The position numbers and the translations under genes are program-made. The notes under the pieces were generated by a model that worked only from the letters and a program-made list of their open reading frames with translations, searched no databases and was not told where the DNA came from. Positions 1 through 38,261 of a stretch of 64,000 bases of DNA are shown in pieces. Every line of letters starts with the position of its first letter. The first letter of the stretch is position 1. This DNA is from Sycon ciliatum (lineage: Eukaryota > Porifera > Calcarea > Leucosolenida > Sycettidae). The DNA is taken from positions 46,229,910-46,293,909 of the forward strand of contig NC_088643.1 in NCBI RefSeq assembly GCF_964019385.1, written 5' to 3'.

Positions 1-67
1 TGGAATTACGCATGCAGCTGCTGTAGTGTCCCTTTGTATGTGCTGCATTTGTTCCTATCAACTGCAG

Positions 68-25814
<25,747 letters not shown>

Positions 25815-25985
25815 GTGCTTCGGCAACGCTGCGTAGCTCCATGACCGGATAGTGTTCTATGCCTCTCAGTACCTACTGCATGCTGACTGCTTAGCCGCGT
25901 CAACAAGACTCTGGCCTGCATACGGTCACTGTGTCGACATGTTGCTCTCGGCCGTCAAGGCTGGTGTGCTACTCACGGTTATGGA

Positions 25986-26096
25986 GCAGCATGGCCGTGA
26001 CACAGGGCACTACAGCATGGCCGTGACACAGGGCACTACAGCGTATCCTCATGGAGCAGCATGGCCGTGACACAGGGCACTACAGCGTATCCTCAT
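25986..26096. repeat. Minisatellite downstream of DNAI3
   Basis: Three copies of CATGGCCGTGACACAGGGCA; the outer ones carry a GGAGCAG prefix and a CGTATCCTCAT suffix. Begins about 170 bp after the DNAI3 stop, so possibly in its 3' UTR. Confidence 0.85.
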
Positions 26097-26560
26097 CACT
26101 GACCACCACACACCCCGACCGCTGCTGCACTTCTTTGCTGAAGTTGTGAAGTACCGTCGACTGACTGCTGATTGATTATTCTATTTCAGGTATGCGCGGC
26201 AATGTTGTAACTAATGAGTGAACTGAATGACGTATCCCTGAGAAACGGCTGTTTCTGTTTCTCAGGCTTACTCTACACTGTATAAGCACTTGAGAACGGG
26301 CATTGGCTAACCACATCACAGTCCGTTAGAACTTAGAAATCAGCTGTTGTGAGCGTGTGCTGAGCAGTGATGCACTGGCCCATGCTAGTACGTAGGTGAC
26401 TATGTGCAGCATTTTATCACAAGCGCTGCACTGGTCACTGCATGCTTGATGGTGATGCATGCTCACAAAATGTGAATTGAATAGAAATGGCAAATTACCT
26501 GGTCTTGATGTTCATTTAGAACATAGGATATTCTCCCGGTCAACGGTGCAAGTCTAATTA

Positions 26561-26808
26561 CAGTAGAGTCGCGCGCCCACGGACGTTGTTTCCAAGGGGT
26601 TAGCCTGGCACGTTCTTATTAATGTTTTCAGCAATCGGGCAGCGTTCTTATAGCACGTTCTTAGCCGAGAACAATCCGCACCGGATCAGTATGTGTCCTA
26701 CAAGCTGCCGGAAAACCAATACCGCCGTTCTTAATTTTAGGCTGTGGAGTTTTTAGTATTTCAGGCTGGACGTCCTTCAGCTCCACGTTCTTCAGCGTGC
26801 GCCTACTG
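26561..26808. mobile_element. Probable mariner-type MITE (248 bp)
   Basis: Starts CAGTAGAGTCGCGCGCC and ends with GTGCGCCTACTG, flanked by TA (26559-26560, 26809-26810). The inner part has repeated CACGTTCTT motifs in both orientations. Termini are imperfect. Confidence 0.55.
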
Positions 26809-27789
26809 TACTCAAAAGTAAGCCATGAATAAGCGAAATATGTCCATATCTCTTAGAGAAGATATCCTATCGTTTGGGTAGAGTAGAGTGGTTTGTGCAC
26901 GATTATCTTTTTTGGTAAATATATCAGTATTGAGATATGAGCGGGCCGCACAGTGCAAATGAATGTATAGATAATGACTTCACATACAGTGGTAGTAAGT
27001 CAACAATAAAATTAAACCTCATGAACATGACTGCTGGAACTCCCACATATGTGTGTACATGCAGTGAGTCATGTACACGATAAAGAGGTTCCGGGGTACG
27101 ATTTTCCGTGCCAAAATCCGTATGGGCGCTACGGATTTTTCGAGGTGTGCTCCATACGATTTTCCGGCACGGAGAATCCGTGTGGAGCTGGCTTTCACAC
27201 AAACCATGTTTCGTATAGAGATTTTGCGTCACCTTGTATCACGTATATGGCGCCATGAAAGGTTGTACCGTGCGAAATAAAAGCTATACTCATGACAACA
27301 GCGTACTCAAATGAGTGGTGGGTTAGCGTGTGCGCTAAGCCCTGTTAACGAACGTGGAACCTCTACCGCTCATACTTAGTCTGATGATCATGCATCTGAT
27401 TATGATGTCATTGCTATACATGCGCAGCGTGCGTGCCACTATAATTTCCTCAGTCACAGTGTCAGTACAACTCTTGTCAATATACCTATACCGGGTGAGG
27501 GCAATCTATCTCCGCAGCTGGCTCATTTCAATCACTACCGGTCGCAGCTCCTGCCCACGGCAGGCCGACCGTCTCTCGTTCACACTCTGTGCTCCAGGTC
27601 ACAGCTTCTGCGCAGAGCAGGCCGACCTGTCTTTCTCATGCACGCCAGCTGCTCCGCCCAATATCCCTGATATGCCAACCAAAAGCAATGTGTTCTGAGC
27701 CGGGTGCATGCCTGTATGTAGAAAGTGCGTTAACGTGCATCTTGCTAAAGGTCGAACCCAAATCTCGGTATTTTCCCCTTACGGTTATA

Positions 27790-27862
27790 CAGTCAGACCT
27801 CGCTTAACCGCACACATCCGTTTTCCACAAAAATATCCGGATAGGCGAGGGAACCGGATAAC
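27790..27862. mobile_element. Fragment of CAGTCAGACCTCGC MITE family
   Basis: Begins CAGTCAGACCTCGCTTAACC after TA and matches, in reverse complement, the right part (about 33249-33321) of the MITE at 33134-33321. No right terminus was found, so it is truncated or part of a longer relative. Confidence 0.6.
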
Positions 27863-29958
27863 ATCTTGCAAGATAATTTTGAGGTTGCAAATAGGGAAAA
27901 GTGAAACAACCAACGTAGGACAACGAAGAGAATCAGGCAGCTGATAATCTCTTTCACTTTTCAAGAAGTACATGTATGATTCAATCTGCGGAATTTGCCT
28001 TCCAAGATCTACTGCCAAGCTCATTAGAGACCGTATGGGCATAGATTGCAGTACATACAGTACAGTTACTGGAACTAAAAAATAAAATATTTCGGCCGGG
28101 AGGGCGAAAAATCGGGGCGGGCGCGGACGATAAACAATCAATTTTCTTTACTTGGCCTAATATTCGCGTTTATAACTTATGCTCTTCTCGCAAAATTAGC
28201 AAACATTTAAAAATACACCGCAACATTGGGCAGTTTACAGTACATGTATTCAAATTGCAACACTTGAGAGACTGGAGGCGAAAAAAAGTTAGGTGAGATC
28301 TACAGGGGATCGAACCCCGGGCTCAAGTCAGTCAAGTGCTTCGATTTGAAAAACATTCGACGTGGGAGGGATGATTCTCCCGGAGTTGTGCACTCTGGTT
28401 TATCCACTCTTGACTGCACACTACAATGGACGGTACTGCACACCGGCAGTACCAATGAACACAAGGCTCCACCGATCGTGTCTGTACTTTGAAATAATTA
28501 TTACAAAGGCGTGATTCAAACCACTTTATAGTGCATATAGGCTAGAGCGTGTTGTGTTGTGATGGTTGATAGATACGTGGAGAGAATGTGGCAAGAGAAA
28601 CCAGCTTATGCATGGTAACTTAGCAACATGATAATACAAGTGATCGTGAAACTGGTGTTAACGGAATTGAAAATCTACATTTAGTGAACTATATTGTGCT
28701 CAAAGTGCTAGGTGAGGATTTTAAGCTACGCCATGGTGTATGGTGAACTTTTGAAAAACAAAATAATAAAGTTAAGAGAGAACATGTGTATCTGTGGGGT
28801 ATAGACAAAATCTAAAAGAGACCAGAAACTAGAGACTACTAGTACTGCTGCTGCAACGGCAGCAGCAGCAGCAGCAGCATGACAAGCACTTGTTGTCGCG
28901 GGGGATGTACCGGGGACGAAAGGAAGAGCCCGGACAATGACAGAACCGGCATGTGCAGGAGCAGCAGCAGTGCTTGGGGACGTTGCTCAGAAACACGGAC
29001 ACGGAACCGAGGTGGATAATAGGGGGGGGGATACAATATGATGGAAGTGTCATGGTCAGCGGAAGAGCAGGTGGACACAGTCATTTGTAGGGATTAAAAG
29101 AACACAAAACACCACTAGACATACAAGGATAAGATGAGATTGTAAGTCAACTACAATGCTAGGCATCCAAAAATACATACACAGACGCTGTCTTTAAAGG
29201 CGGCTGCTGTCGGATAAAATAGTAATAATGGTGACGAGGACGAAAGATTAAAATTCAGGAGTAGTTACGGGGCGAGGATCACAAAGTCAAAAACCCTATG
29301 TATAGCCGCAAGCTGGTACGGTGAGACCATGGATTGACTAACATGCCCTAGTTACAGTTAGTAACAATAGATTATGGATAATATTTTTGACATAGAGCTG
29401 TTACGAAATTATGGAAGATATAACAAGGATAACGTATAATACTTAGTTTTGTTGACGACCCAGGAGCTGAGAAGAGATTATTACAAGGCAACGGTCGTCA
29501 TGGATGCAAACGCCTTAGAGCCGGCGCGATAGGTTTGGTGAGTTTCCTTCGAATCAACTTGCAGGCCGATTGGCAAGGGACGAGTCGGCTGGATAATTCC
29601 AATATAAACTGTGGACGTTGGGTGGCAAGTCTGTCCAGGCTAGGAGTGACGACCAGTCCCCAAGTAGAAACTGACCTTCAGGCGCACGGGGCCCCTTCTC
29701 AAGCTGGCAGTAAACAATGTAACCATGGCCAGGTGTTGAACGTGTCACTCGCCGTGCCGCATCGAATACACACACACATTCTGGCAGCTGAGCCTCAGCG
29801 AATGCAAATCCTAAGCTGCAGAAGGGAGCCGACATCCGGGGACAGAGCAGTGGTCCACCGAAGAATACAAAAAAGCACGACTAAGGGAAAGTGTACGTTG
29901 TATAAATAAGATTGGTTGTGCAGCTAGAGCAAGGGAGGAAACAGGAGCAGAGCGTAGG

Positions 29959-32900
29959 TCATACTGGGAGACCGGACTCAAACCTGGAAAAATATTCGAA
30001 ATCCGAGAAGATGTCAGACCCGACACCGATGCTCGTTGGTGTTTGAGGGGCAGATGATGAGGACTCGAATCCATCGTCAAAACTCATCGCATCATCATCA
30101 TTAGAGGACAGAGAGTCGATCAGAGGTAGCGCCATGTTATCAGAACTACTTGTGCTGCGATTGTCCAGCTGCAAAAGAGGAGTGCGCGCGCTAAGACGCC
30201 TGAAGAACTGAATGAAAGCACTCCTCCTGCCAGCGGCTGAAGCGGGACGGGATTGGTCGGCTTGTTGCTCCGTTTGTTCCTTCTCCTGTGCATAGTTTAT
30301 AGATATGAATTGAGAGACATCACTGTCAAGACTATTGTAACACAATCATGTCCTGACAGCAAAATTGCTCATGCTCACAACAGTGAAACTGTTCCTTTAC
30401 CTATAGCAGCAGCAGAAACTGCTGTGAAATGAGAGGCAAAAAGCAAAAAGAAATCCAGGAGGCCAGAAGAAAACCAGGAGCTTACATACAGGAGAAAACT
30501 GACAAGGTGCTACGAGCAACACGACCCTACGCATGCTTGGGACCTAACGCTGTTGGTACAGTGAAACATCTTGGATTTAGCAGGTAGGGAGCAACACACG
30601 ATTCCCCCAAGTATCGCCAAAGTGGCACCAACCTCTTCTTGGATTAAGCACACACACATGAAATGCACTCACCATCATTCCAAGCTCAATCTCTCTTCCA
30701 AGCAGAATATTCTCACGCCGCCGGAGTGCCTGCTCCCTCTTGCGGATATCAGAGCGAAGCGCAGCCTGCTGTGCTTCCCCGAGCCTAATCTCTTCCTCGC
30801 GAGATCGCAGTACCTACAAACAACACCGCAACACCAGCAGCAGCAGGCAGTGAACAAAGACAAGAAAACAAGTTCATGCAAGAAAGAGGCAATGTTGCTT
30901 GGAAGAAATTAAAGGGGCACTCCGGGAATTTTTTCGGTGGTGTGTTCTCTTCATGGGGGCCTTTTATGGTCCCCAAGGAATGGGGAATCGCGAAAACTAG
31001 ACCCAAAAAGTCGATATATGAAGCCAGGGAGGGCCAAGTTTGTCTCCACTTTTGATGGTTTTGATGACGTCACGTGTGATTAGTATTCAAATTCTCTGCA
31101 TTTGAAGATCATAGTTGTTTGAATTTTCTGGTGATGAAGAACGATGTTTGGTCAACATTCCCAAGCTTCACAACTGCGACCATACTCTAAGGAACCTGAA
31201 GGACCTCCTGAGGTGCCCCTGGTAGAAGCGCAGCCTGATGAGGGCCAGGAAATTGGAGCGGGACGACTTCACTGGTCGACAAGGAAATAACGAGTGGTGT
31301 TCCTGCCAGAAATGTGGGGTGATGCAGAGGGCAGTCGATTACCTTCGCTGTCGAGAGAGCGCTGCAGCTGTTAGCATTGACAGCCCTTTGACATGCGTTA
31401 CACATCAGTTCTGACCATATGCCTCACGGCGTATAGAGAATTTCGGGATCCTCGTACTCGGACCAGTGAAGTCGTCCGCTCCAATCTCCTGGCCCTCATC
31501 AGGCTGCGCTTCTACCAAGGGCACCTCAGGGGGTGCTTCAGGTTCCTTAGAGCATGTCCGCAGTTGTGAAGCTTGGGAATGTTGACCAAACATCGTTATT
31601 CATCACCAGAAAATTCAAACAACTAAGATCTTCAAATGCAGAGAATCTGAATACTAATCACACGTGACATCATCAAAACCATCAAAAGAGGAGACAAACT
31701 TGGCCCTCCCTGGCTTCATATATCGACTTTTTGGGTCTAGTTTTCGCGATTCCCCATTCCTTGGGGGCCATATAAGGCCACCATGAAGAGAACACACCGC
31801 CGAAAAAATTCCCGGAGTGCCCCTTTAAGCAAAGGCCACACTATTGCTTTACTCTGAAAACAGTTACAGACACATGCTAAACTGTATAATTACCTGCTCT
31901 TTCTGACGAAGCTCATCGAAGAGTTTTGAGATTTCACGCCTCCAGTCTAGCTGGGCGCGGGTGAACGGTTCTTGCTCCAGCGGGACAAAATCAGGTTGAA
32001 TGGCTAAAAGGCGATCACGGATGACAGGAAAGGCTGGCCGCTCGTTGGGATTGTACCGCCAGCAGTCTGCATGGAGAGAAAAGAGAAATTGCATACAGTA
32101 CACATGTAGCAGGTTATGCAAGAGAGCACAACAGTGTCGGGTACCGAGTTAAATCTAAATTACTAGTACATAGTAGAAGGGACATGAAACGAGATTAGCT
32201 ATTCACTTTGGATATAATCATAATGCACACAGGGGAATATGCAATGGGTCGTCAGTGCATGCAGGCAAAGACAAGGGCTACAGGGCACCATTTCCAAGAC
32301 TTCAACAACCAGCATGCTTGTTACAGGTCTGACACGCCACACGAACCATGTTCATCTGCACTGTACAGTCAAACCTCTTCAGGACCAACACCAAGGAACC
32401 AATGGTACAGTCAAACGTCTTTAGGACCAACATCAAGGAACCAATGGTATTTGTTTGCAAGAACGGGACTTCTTCTTATCCATACTATATACCCAGTGAA
32501 TACACAGTGATTTATCCAATGGAGTGACGAATATTAGTTCTTTAAGCAAACATTTGTCTTATCAGTGTTATTCCTAACGAGGTTTCACTGCATTTGTTTG
32601 CAATAACGGGACTTCTTTTTATCCATAACGTTACTATATACCCAGTGAATACCCAGTGATTTATCCAATAGATATAAATACTAGTTTTTCTGAAGCAAAG
32701 GCTGGCCTTATCAGTGCTCTTTTCAACCAGGTTTCACTGTACCTTCAATCAAACTGCGTAGCTTGGCCGGGCAAGTGGCAGGAATCGGAAGCTGCAGTTG
32801 CTGTGTGGAAATGCCGTACGCAACCGCCCACTTGTTGATGCCGTGGTAGGGTACCTCACTCGTCAGTAACTCCCACAGGACCACGCCAAAACTGAACAAC

Positions 32901-34084
32901 AGGAAAGTGAAATGGGAAATATCAAAACCATGCAGACTGAAGAAGGGGAAAAGCAAGGGATTGCAGAGCACTGGACCAGACAATGCAATGTGATGATAAG
33001 ATAGCGTATATCCGGCCAGTTCTACATAGCATGAGATTACACTGAGCAACTCGTATCTCTCTTATCCGGACCTCGAAGTTACGGGCACCTCGGTCTACCG
33101 GGCACTCTGTGGGCTTTAGTGGAAACAGTATTACAGTCAGACCTCGCTTATCCGGTCCTCGTTTATCCGGATCCCTCGCCATCCGGAAGAAAATAGTTGG
33201 TTACACATGTACAGCATATGCCATGCTTGCATACAGTATGTGTGTTCGATTATCCGGTTCCCTCGCCTATCCGGATATTTTTGTGGAAAACGGATGTGTG
33301 CGGTTATGCGAGGTCTGACTGTACTCCTATTAGGAAATTAGAGGCCACATGCCTCATACTGCTCTTTTCTCTCCGAAACTCAACACTTGCAAGCCAGATA
33401 CGAAAGAAAGAAAAAATCATTAGTCACACCACCGGGACTCGAACCAGGGACACACTCCTTTGCCATTTTTTGTGGAAATGCATCAAAACGTACGTGATTC
33501 CGAGTGACAGACAATTCCAAATTACGGGCAGTAGATGGAGGTCCCGGACCGCCCGGACAAGAGAGCTATGAGCGTATAGTGCATGGTACAAGACACTTCT
33601 GGACGCAACAATTGCACACAGTTCAGTTAGTGTGTGCATGTTCTACATAATGTATGACCTCAGGCTTGCCAGGCACCTCACCTCCACGTATCTGATGCAC
33701 AAGTAAACAATGACCGGCGTATGGACTCCGGTGCCAGCCAGGGGAAAGTCCCCATGCAGGACGTGGCATGAGATGCACAGTCAACATTGGACGGCGCTCC
33801 AGCAAGGCCGAAATCACCAATCTTCACGGGATTGTTCACCAGCGTGGTCGGATCATCAAGGTTGACCTGGCGAGATAGTAGAACTGCATCACAAAACAGA
33901 CGCACAATTGTAATCAAACCAAGTGCAACTAGACCATTCGAGAAGCACACTATCCAATATGTTGACCCATTGTCTCTGACACCCAGTGGACACTGAGGCT
34001 TCACAATGCTACTATACTAATGGGGGCATGCAATGCCCTGTAGACCACGCACGCACGCACACACACACACACATGTGCATGCGT

Positions 34085-34124
<40 letters not shown>

Positions 34125-35489
34125 TGGTAACAATGTGAGGCGCTCTAGTGCGCTGAATGAAGCATGACCTTGTGAGATAGTCAACACCGGACGCCATGTA
34201 GCCACTGCCCTATATGGACACTGGGCGGTATGCTTGAGCTTTTTCAAGGACACCTTTCCCGCCCCGGCGATCACCCCGAGATTGTGGTGAACAGGTCGCA
34301 TGTCAAAATACAGTGAAAAGTATATGACATGTGTCAGGTTCGTCTCCACCAGCGCTTGGCGCGATTCTTAAGCTTGTTCTTTTTCGCCCAAGCCATGGAA
34401 GGGTTTCCTGGCAACTGCTCTGACTTAACACGAGTGTCGGACATCAAGTGGAGCGCCATTCTACTGCTTCTTTCACCTCCACGCATCCATTCCCATACAA
34501 AGTGAACTTGAACTGGGCTTCACCTGTTCACCAGCGATTCAAAAAAATTCAAAAATTTCTCGCACATGACCCCAAAAAGTGACCGCTGGTACAACCTTGA
34601 AAAAGTTAAAGTTAGCTCTATACCGGTACAGTCGTCCCTCTTTTTAATCCAGCATTTTATACAACCAGCACATTTTCAGTAACCAAAATGTTCTCTTCGT
34701 GCACATTGCAGCAGCGAATCAGATGTATTAATCTAGCAACCTCTCTAATTCAGCCTAATCCAGCATTTCTGTAGGACAAGTGTTGCCGCATTATGAAGGG
34801 GCCACTGTACATGTATGTGTATATTGCATGCCAACAGAGACCTACTCACCATTGGCCGATTTCAAGTCCTTGTGTACTACAGGCCCACCTCGAACAGAAT
34901 GGTGCAGATAACACATTCCCTCCGCTATCTGTTGTGCCCAAGTCAGCAACGTGGACGGAAGTAATTCTCCTTGCTTCGACAACAGCGCGGACAGCGGTCC
35001 GCCGGAGCAGTACTCCATGACCAGAGACACGCCAGACACTGTGTCCGCCATGCCGATGAACTCCACGATGTTGGGATGACGAAGGCGAGAGCAAACCCTG
35101 GCTTCACGCCAAAGAGGCGTGTTAGCTGAATTTGCCGAAGCATGAAGGTCTTGGGGGTGATGGCATGTCTTCACTGCCACCGGCTTATCTATCAAATAGG
35201 CTTGGTACACAGACCCGAATCCACCACTTCCAAGTTGCGTTGCTCCAGCTGTGATGTCGAAGTTCGGCCGCTCCCCGTCAAAGCCCAGAGAAATACCCTC
35301 GTCCAAAGTTGTTTCCTCGGCCAGCCGAGGACAAGCTGCTTTCCTCTCCAGTTCGGATGTAAGTTGGAGGCCATCGATGATTGGTATCGTTTTCGTCCAG
35401 CACTCACTCATATTTCCTTGGATGAAAGCCGCCTGCGGCACACCGTCGGGTGTGAAATTTCTTGCACAGCAAGAGTGAAAAGAATCCAT
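29959..35489 (-). CDS. Mixed-lineage-kinase-like MAP3K (TKL group)
   Basis: Serine/threonine kinase acting upstream of JNK/p38 MAPK modules if the family role holds. Exons in order: 35489-34850, 33883-33682, 32891-32743, 32066-31894, 30813-30673, 30285-29959, totalling 1632 nt (543 aa). Kinase motifs: Gly-loop GSGGFG (87-92), VAVK with Lys107, HKDLKSAN (206-213, His-Lys-Asp rather than HRD), GDFGLAG with Asp237, [30 protein letters not shown]. After the kinase, [16 protein letters not shown] and a heptad-rich [28 protein letters not shown] segment match the leucine-zipper region of MAP3K9/10/11/21. The tail is Ser/Asp-rich ([16 protein letters not shown]). No SH3 domain precedes the kinase in the visible first exon; a missed upstream exon is possible. 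Several introns hold MITEs. Confidence 0.85.
30913..31824. mobile_element. TTAA-flanked fold-back element (912 bp) in MLK-like intron
   Basis: Arms of about 365 bp (30913-31284 and 31462-31824) pair with high identity around a loop of about 175 bp; termini AGGGGCACTCCGGGAATTTT and complement; TTAA on both sides (30909-30912, 31825-31828). It fills most of the 1080-bp intron 30814-31893. The first 13 bases equal those of the larger element at 39781-43021, pointing to the same transposase family. Confidence 0.9.
32366..32739. mobile_element. CAGTCAAACCT MITE with internal duplication
   Basis: TA-flanked (32364-32365, 32740-32741). Starts CAGTCAAACCTCTTCAGGAC, ends CCAGGTTTCACTG. The start is repeated at about 32408, and a block containing TATATACCCAGTGAATAC occurs twice, so it is a nested or duplicated copy of the family seen at 8031-8256. 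Its right end touches the splice donor of the MLK-like exon 32743-32891. Confidence 0.75.
33134..33321. mobile_element. mariner-type MITE (188 bp)
   Basis: Termini CAGTCAGACCTCGCTTATCC and complement TTATGCGAGGTCTGACTG, flanked by TA (33132-33133, 33322-33323), in the MLK-like intron between exons 2 and 3. Related partial sequence also lies just upstream at about 33055-33115. Confidence 0.82.
34050..34122 (-). repeat. (CA)n microsatellite, TG on the gene's sense strand
   Basis: CA repeat interrupted by a short GTGCATGCGTG segment in intron 1 of the MLK-like gene, about 170-240 bp upstream of the acceptor at 33884. Confidence 0.95.
34629..34807. mobile_element. mariner-type MITE, CAGTSGTCCCTCT family (copy 2)
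   Basis: TA-flanked (34627-34628, 34808-34809). It aligns to the reverse complement of the element at 10074-10259, sharing the GTGCACATTGCAGCAG-type core. Located 42 bp beyond the donor of MLK-like exon 1. Confidence 0.8.
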
Positions 35490-36049
35490 TATGAAAATAA
35501 AAATTACAAACCAGGTATGGCCATAACCTACATCCGGTGTAGCTTGAAAGAAAGTTTGGTAGACTGGAAGCAGAAGATGGTTGAAGGTTACGAGATAGAG
35601 GTGTGCTAACTCCTACACGACCTCCTTCCTTCTTCCTCCACCACAAATGCCCCAGGGCCTGCTGGAAGAGCACACTACCTGTGCGGCTTGGTGACTGTGA
35701 GTGGCACTTCAGCGCCAGGCATGGGGCATCGAAGGGGAGTATAACGGCACAGTCTTGCATGCTGGGTTGGCACGAGGTCCCCGCAAGAAACTTTTCGATG
35801 GCGTCACGATGTACGATGGCGCTAGCTGTTGTGCACTGCGTACAGGAGTAAGCACTTTTGTACCAAATCCAGTACCCGTACCCGTAGGCAACTGTTTGCA
35901 AGACTTTGAAGAGTGCAAACGCCGCAAATGCGTCCCAGTCATACCGTACCGGTAATTATGCAGGGCTATAATTAAATGTAGGGGCCGGGCCTATGCGCAT
36001 GTAATGGCCTTTCCCTGCATGCAATGCACATCTTGCCTTGTGTGTGAAC

Positions 36050-36197
36050 AAAAGCTGACAGGATCGCTTTTCTAAATAATGCAGGTGTGGTGGCAATGCG
36101 TAGCGTCAAGAGTCCATAACCCCTGGGGGTTATGAACTCTTGGTAGCGTGCTAAATACAAGAAGCGTGCATTTAGAAAAGCGATCCTGTCAGCTTTT
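36050..36197. repeat. 148-bp near-perfect palindrome
   Basis: Outer arms of about 27 bp (AAAAGCTGACAGGATCGC and complement) and a second inverted block centred on CATAACCCCTGGGGGTTATG. Probably a palindromic MITE or recombination footprint; it separates the MLK-like gene's 5' side from the retroelement cluster. Confidence 0.85.
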
Positions 36198-36259
36198 CTA
36201 TTATTGTGTTCATATATAGGGAGGTCGAACACTCCACACTTGTCCCTGTCGTTCTCTCA

Positions 36260-36732
36260 ACGACCGATGGTATGGGAAAATGTGCCAATGCCCGCTCAAC
36301 GGACAATGTTTTATACAGACGAACTCATTTACATGGCGGAAGTTCACGTGGATTCCGACAGCACCCCACCAAAAATCTACCATGGGCTGTCCGAGATTGC
36401 GAGAACACATAATTCAAGCAGCACCTAAACAACCATATGTGCACAATACCTCGTTCCGTCACAAAAAGTATGAGAAAAGCACAGTGACACGGCTGTCGAG
36501 ATACGTTTGGGAGTTGAAGCAGTCGAACAAGGCCTCAGGCAGGATCTACTGGTCGATCCGATGCAGGGCGGGTCCCTACACAAATACCACCAAGGTGTGA
36601 CCTGTGTCTAACTAACTAACAGAGAAGCTATACATCAGCAATGCAGACAAGGAAACGTCCCTCAACAAGCGCACAGGGCTGGTGTCAAAGTGCCGACACG
36701 AATCGAAGTTCTACCTCTGCAACTTTATAACA
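36260..36732 (+). pseudogene. Penelope-like GIY-YIG endonuclease remnant
   Basis: Frames shift several times, but the order of motifs is characteristic of the C-terminal linker and GIY-YIG nuclease of Penelope-like retroelements: the Cys cluster CQCPLNGQC, then ELIYMAEVHVDSD, PPKIYHGLSE (GIY-like strand), FRHKKYEKSTVTRLSRYVWE, IYWSIRCRAGPY, and after a break DKETSLNKRTGLVSKCRH ending ESKFYLCNF before a stop near 36730. Read by eye from remembered family pattern; RT domain not found upstream. Inactive. Confidence 0.7.
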
Positions 36733-36739
36733 TAGCGCC

Positions 36740-38230
36740 CTTCCCGCATCAGTAGCACCCCGAGTTGGTGCCAACTCTCACCAAGCCCCAATGACAAGAC
36801 TGGCGTTTTGCCTGTATTCTCCTCTGCCCTGCGGACCGGTAGCGCCTTGGCCGGTTTCATTATATCCCCACGCCACCCGCATAGCTGATCACTTGCACTG
36901 CCTTCATAATACCCTCATGCCACCCGCATAGTACTATACCACTGTGTTACACTGCCTTCGCGCTGAAACACTAGCATTGCATACATGCCATGGGATAACA
37001 CACCCCCCCCCCCCCCCCCCCCCACCATCACCACATAACTCCGAGCGCCACTCTCTGATGAGTGATTTTCAGCATGAAACTCGTGAGTAGAGACTTGTAA
37101 TCACTTTTTGTTCCACTGGATTTTCGTTTGTACATGTACCGGTGCATGTACGCCTCACAGCCGCTGGAGCACATTCGCTTGCTAAGTACTCCTCCCGGAT
37201 CTGAAAGGCAGGAATCCACCAGGAGCTTCGGATCTTCCGAGAGGGTTGCCCGAGTTCTTCCCCGTGGGCTGGGCGGACTGAGCGTCATCGACCCTACCCT
37301 GCTCTGCAGTCAATACTCGTAAGGCCAGTCAGGGAAGAAGCCACTAGGATTTCCGCTGATACCCGGGCGGTATCCAGGTACATGTACTAGTATTGTAGTA
37401 ATTGCTGAGGGGCATCGGTATCTCGCTGCGCCATTAGGCGCTCTTGACTGTATCCAGGAATATCTCCAGAAGAAGGCAGATTTGCGGTGCAAGGAGGTTG
37501 ATGTGCTGTACTCTTTTGCCCTGTTCCAACCGCAAGGTGCATACATGTATGCAGCATTCACGCCTTGCCAATAGACATGATAGATGGACGACGTACCTCT
37601 GTCGGGATTAGAAGTAATCTCCGGAAGCCATGACACCCGTAGAGCATAATAATCATCATGGGCCACACTAAACTTCTACCGAACCGGACGGGACAACCTG
37701 TTGACATTGCTCTTGGCATCTCTTCCCAGTTTCCCCTATCGAGAAGGGGGTCTCGGACTCTCGGTATGCTCTAATCCCACGCACTGGGGATGGTGTATCG
37801 TTCTTCACGACCCGGCACCTCGCTATGGTCGAGAAAATCTCGGTTCAGTGCCCACATCTTGGAAATGCACTACTCGTAGTCACCGTCAGTCATCTGAAGA
37901 CGAAGGACGGTACCGGTTAGGCATCGGCGGCTAATGCTCTTTTTTCACAGTATAATGCTTTTGGCAGTGCTCGATATTTCACGGCATAATGCCTGTTATA
38001 ATGCTCCATTCACACTATAATGCTAGAGTGATATGTATATTTTCGAGCTATCTTGGGCAAATATGCACATGGAAAAGAAATGTATCCACAATTGGCTCAT
38101 ACTGAGATAAGGAAGTGTAGTTGCCAGTCCACTAGTCGACGACAACACGCAACTGTCGGAAGAGCGACGCAAGAGTGTCGGTACACTGTCTGTACAAGCC
38201 TCTTGTCATGTGAAAAGACGTGTAAAAAGT
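36740..38230 (+). other. Degenerate retroelement-like region, no intact gene
   Basis: Short open stretches such as LPRGLGGLSVIDPTLL (about 37255-37305) and LPSFPYREGGLGLSV (about 37715-37760) look like the region downstream of LINE RT domains (consensus-like GGLGI/GGLGL segments) but are isolated and out of frame with one another. A C run lies at 37001-37023. No host exon was supported. Confidence 0.4.
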
Positions 38231-38261
38231 CTAAGACTTGTATTGTACCAAAATAGAACTG

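Larger units (their letters stand above)
26100..29958. other. Intergenic region between DNAI3 and the MLK-like gene
   Basis: No coding exon could be supported. It contains the MITE at 26561, a MITE fragment at 27790, a GCA run near 28860-28880 and, on the minus strand around 28310-28325, a perfect tRNA B-box-like GGTTCGATCCC. AATAAA occurs at about 27005 and 27275 on the plus strand but is too far from the DNAI3 stop to assign. Confidence 0.5.

Noticed and set aside
29535-29909. 124-codon plus-strand ORF
   Set aside because: No splice context or recognisable similarity; lies in the probable 3' flank of the MLK-like gene.
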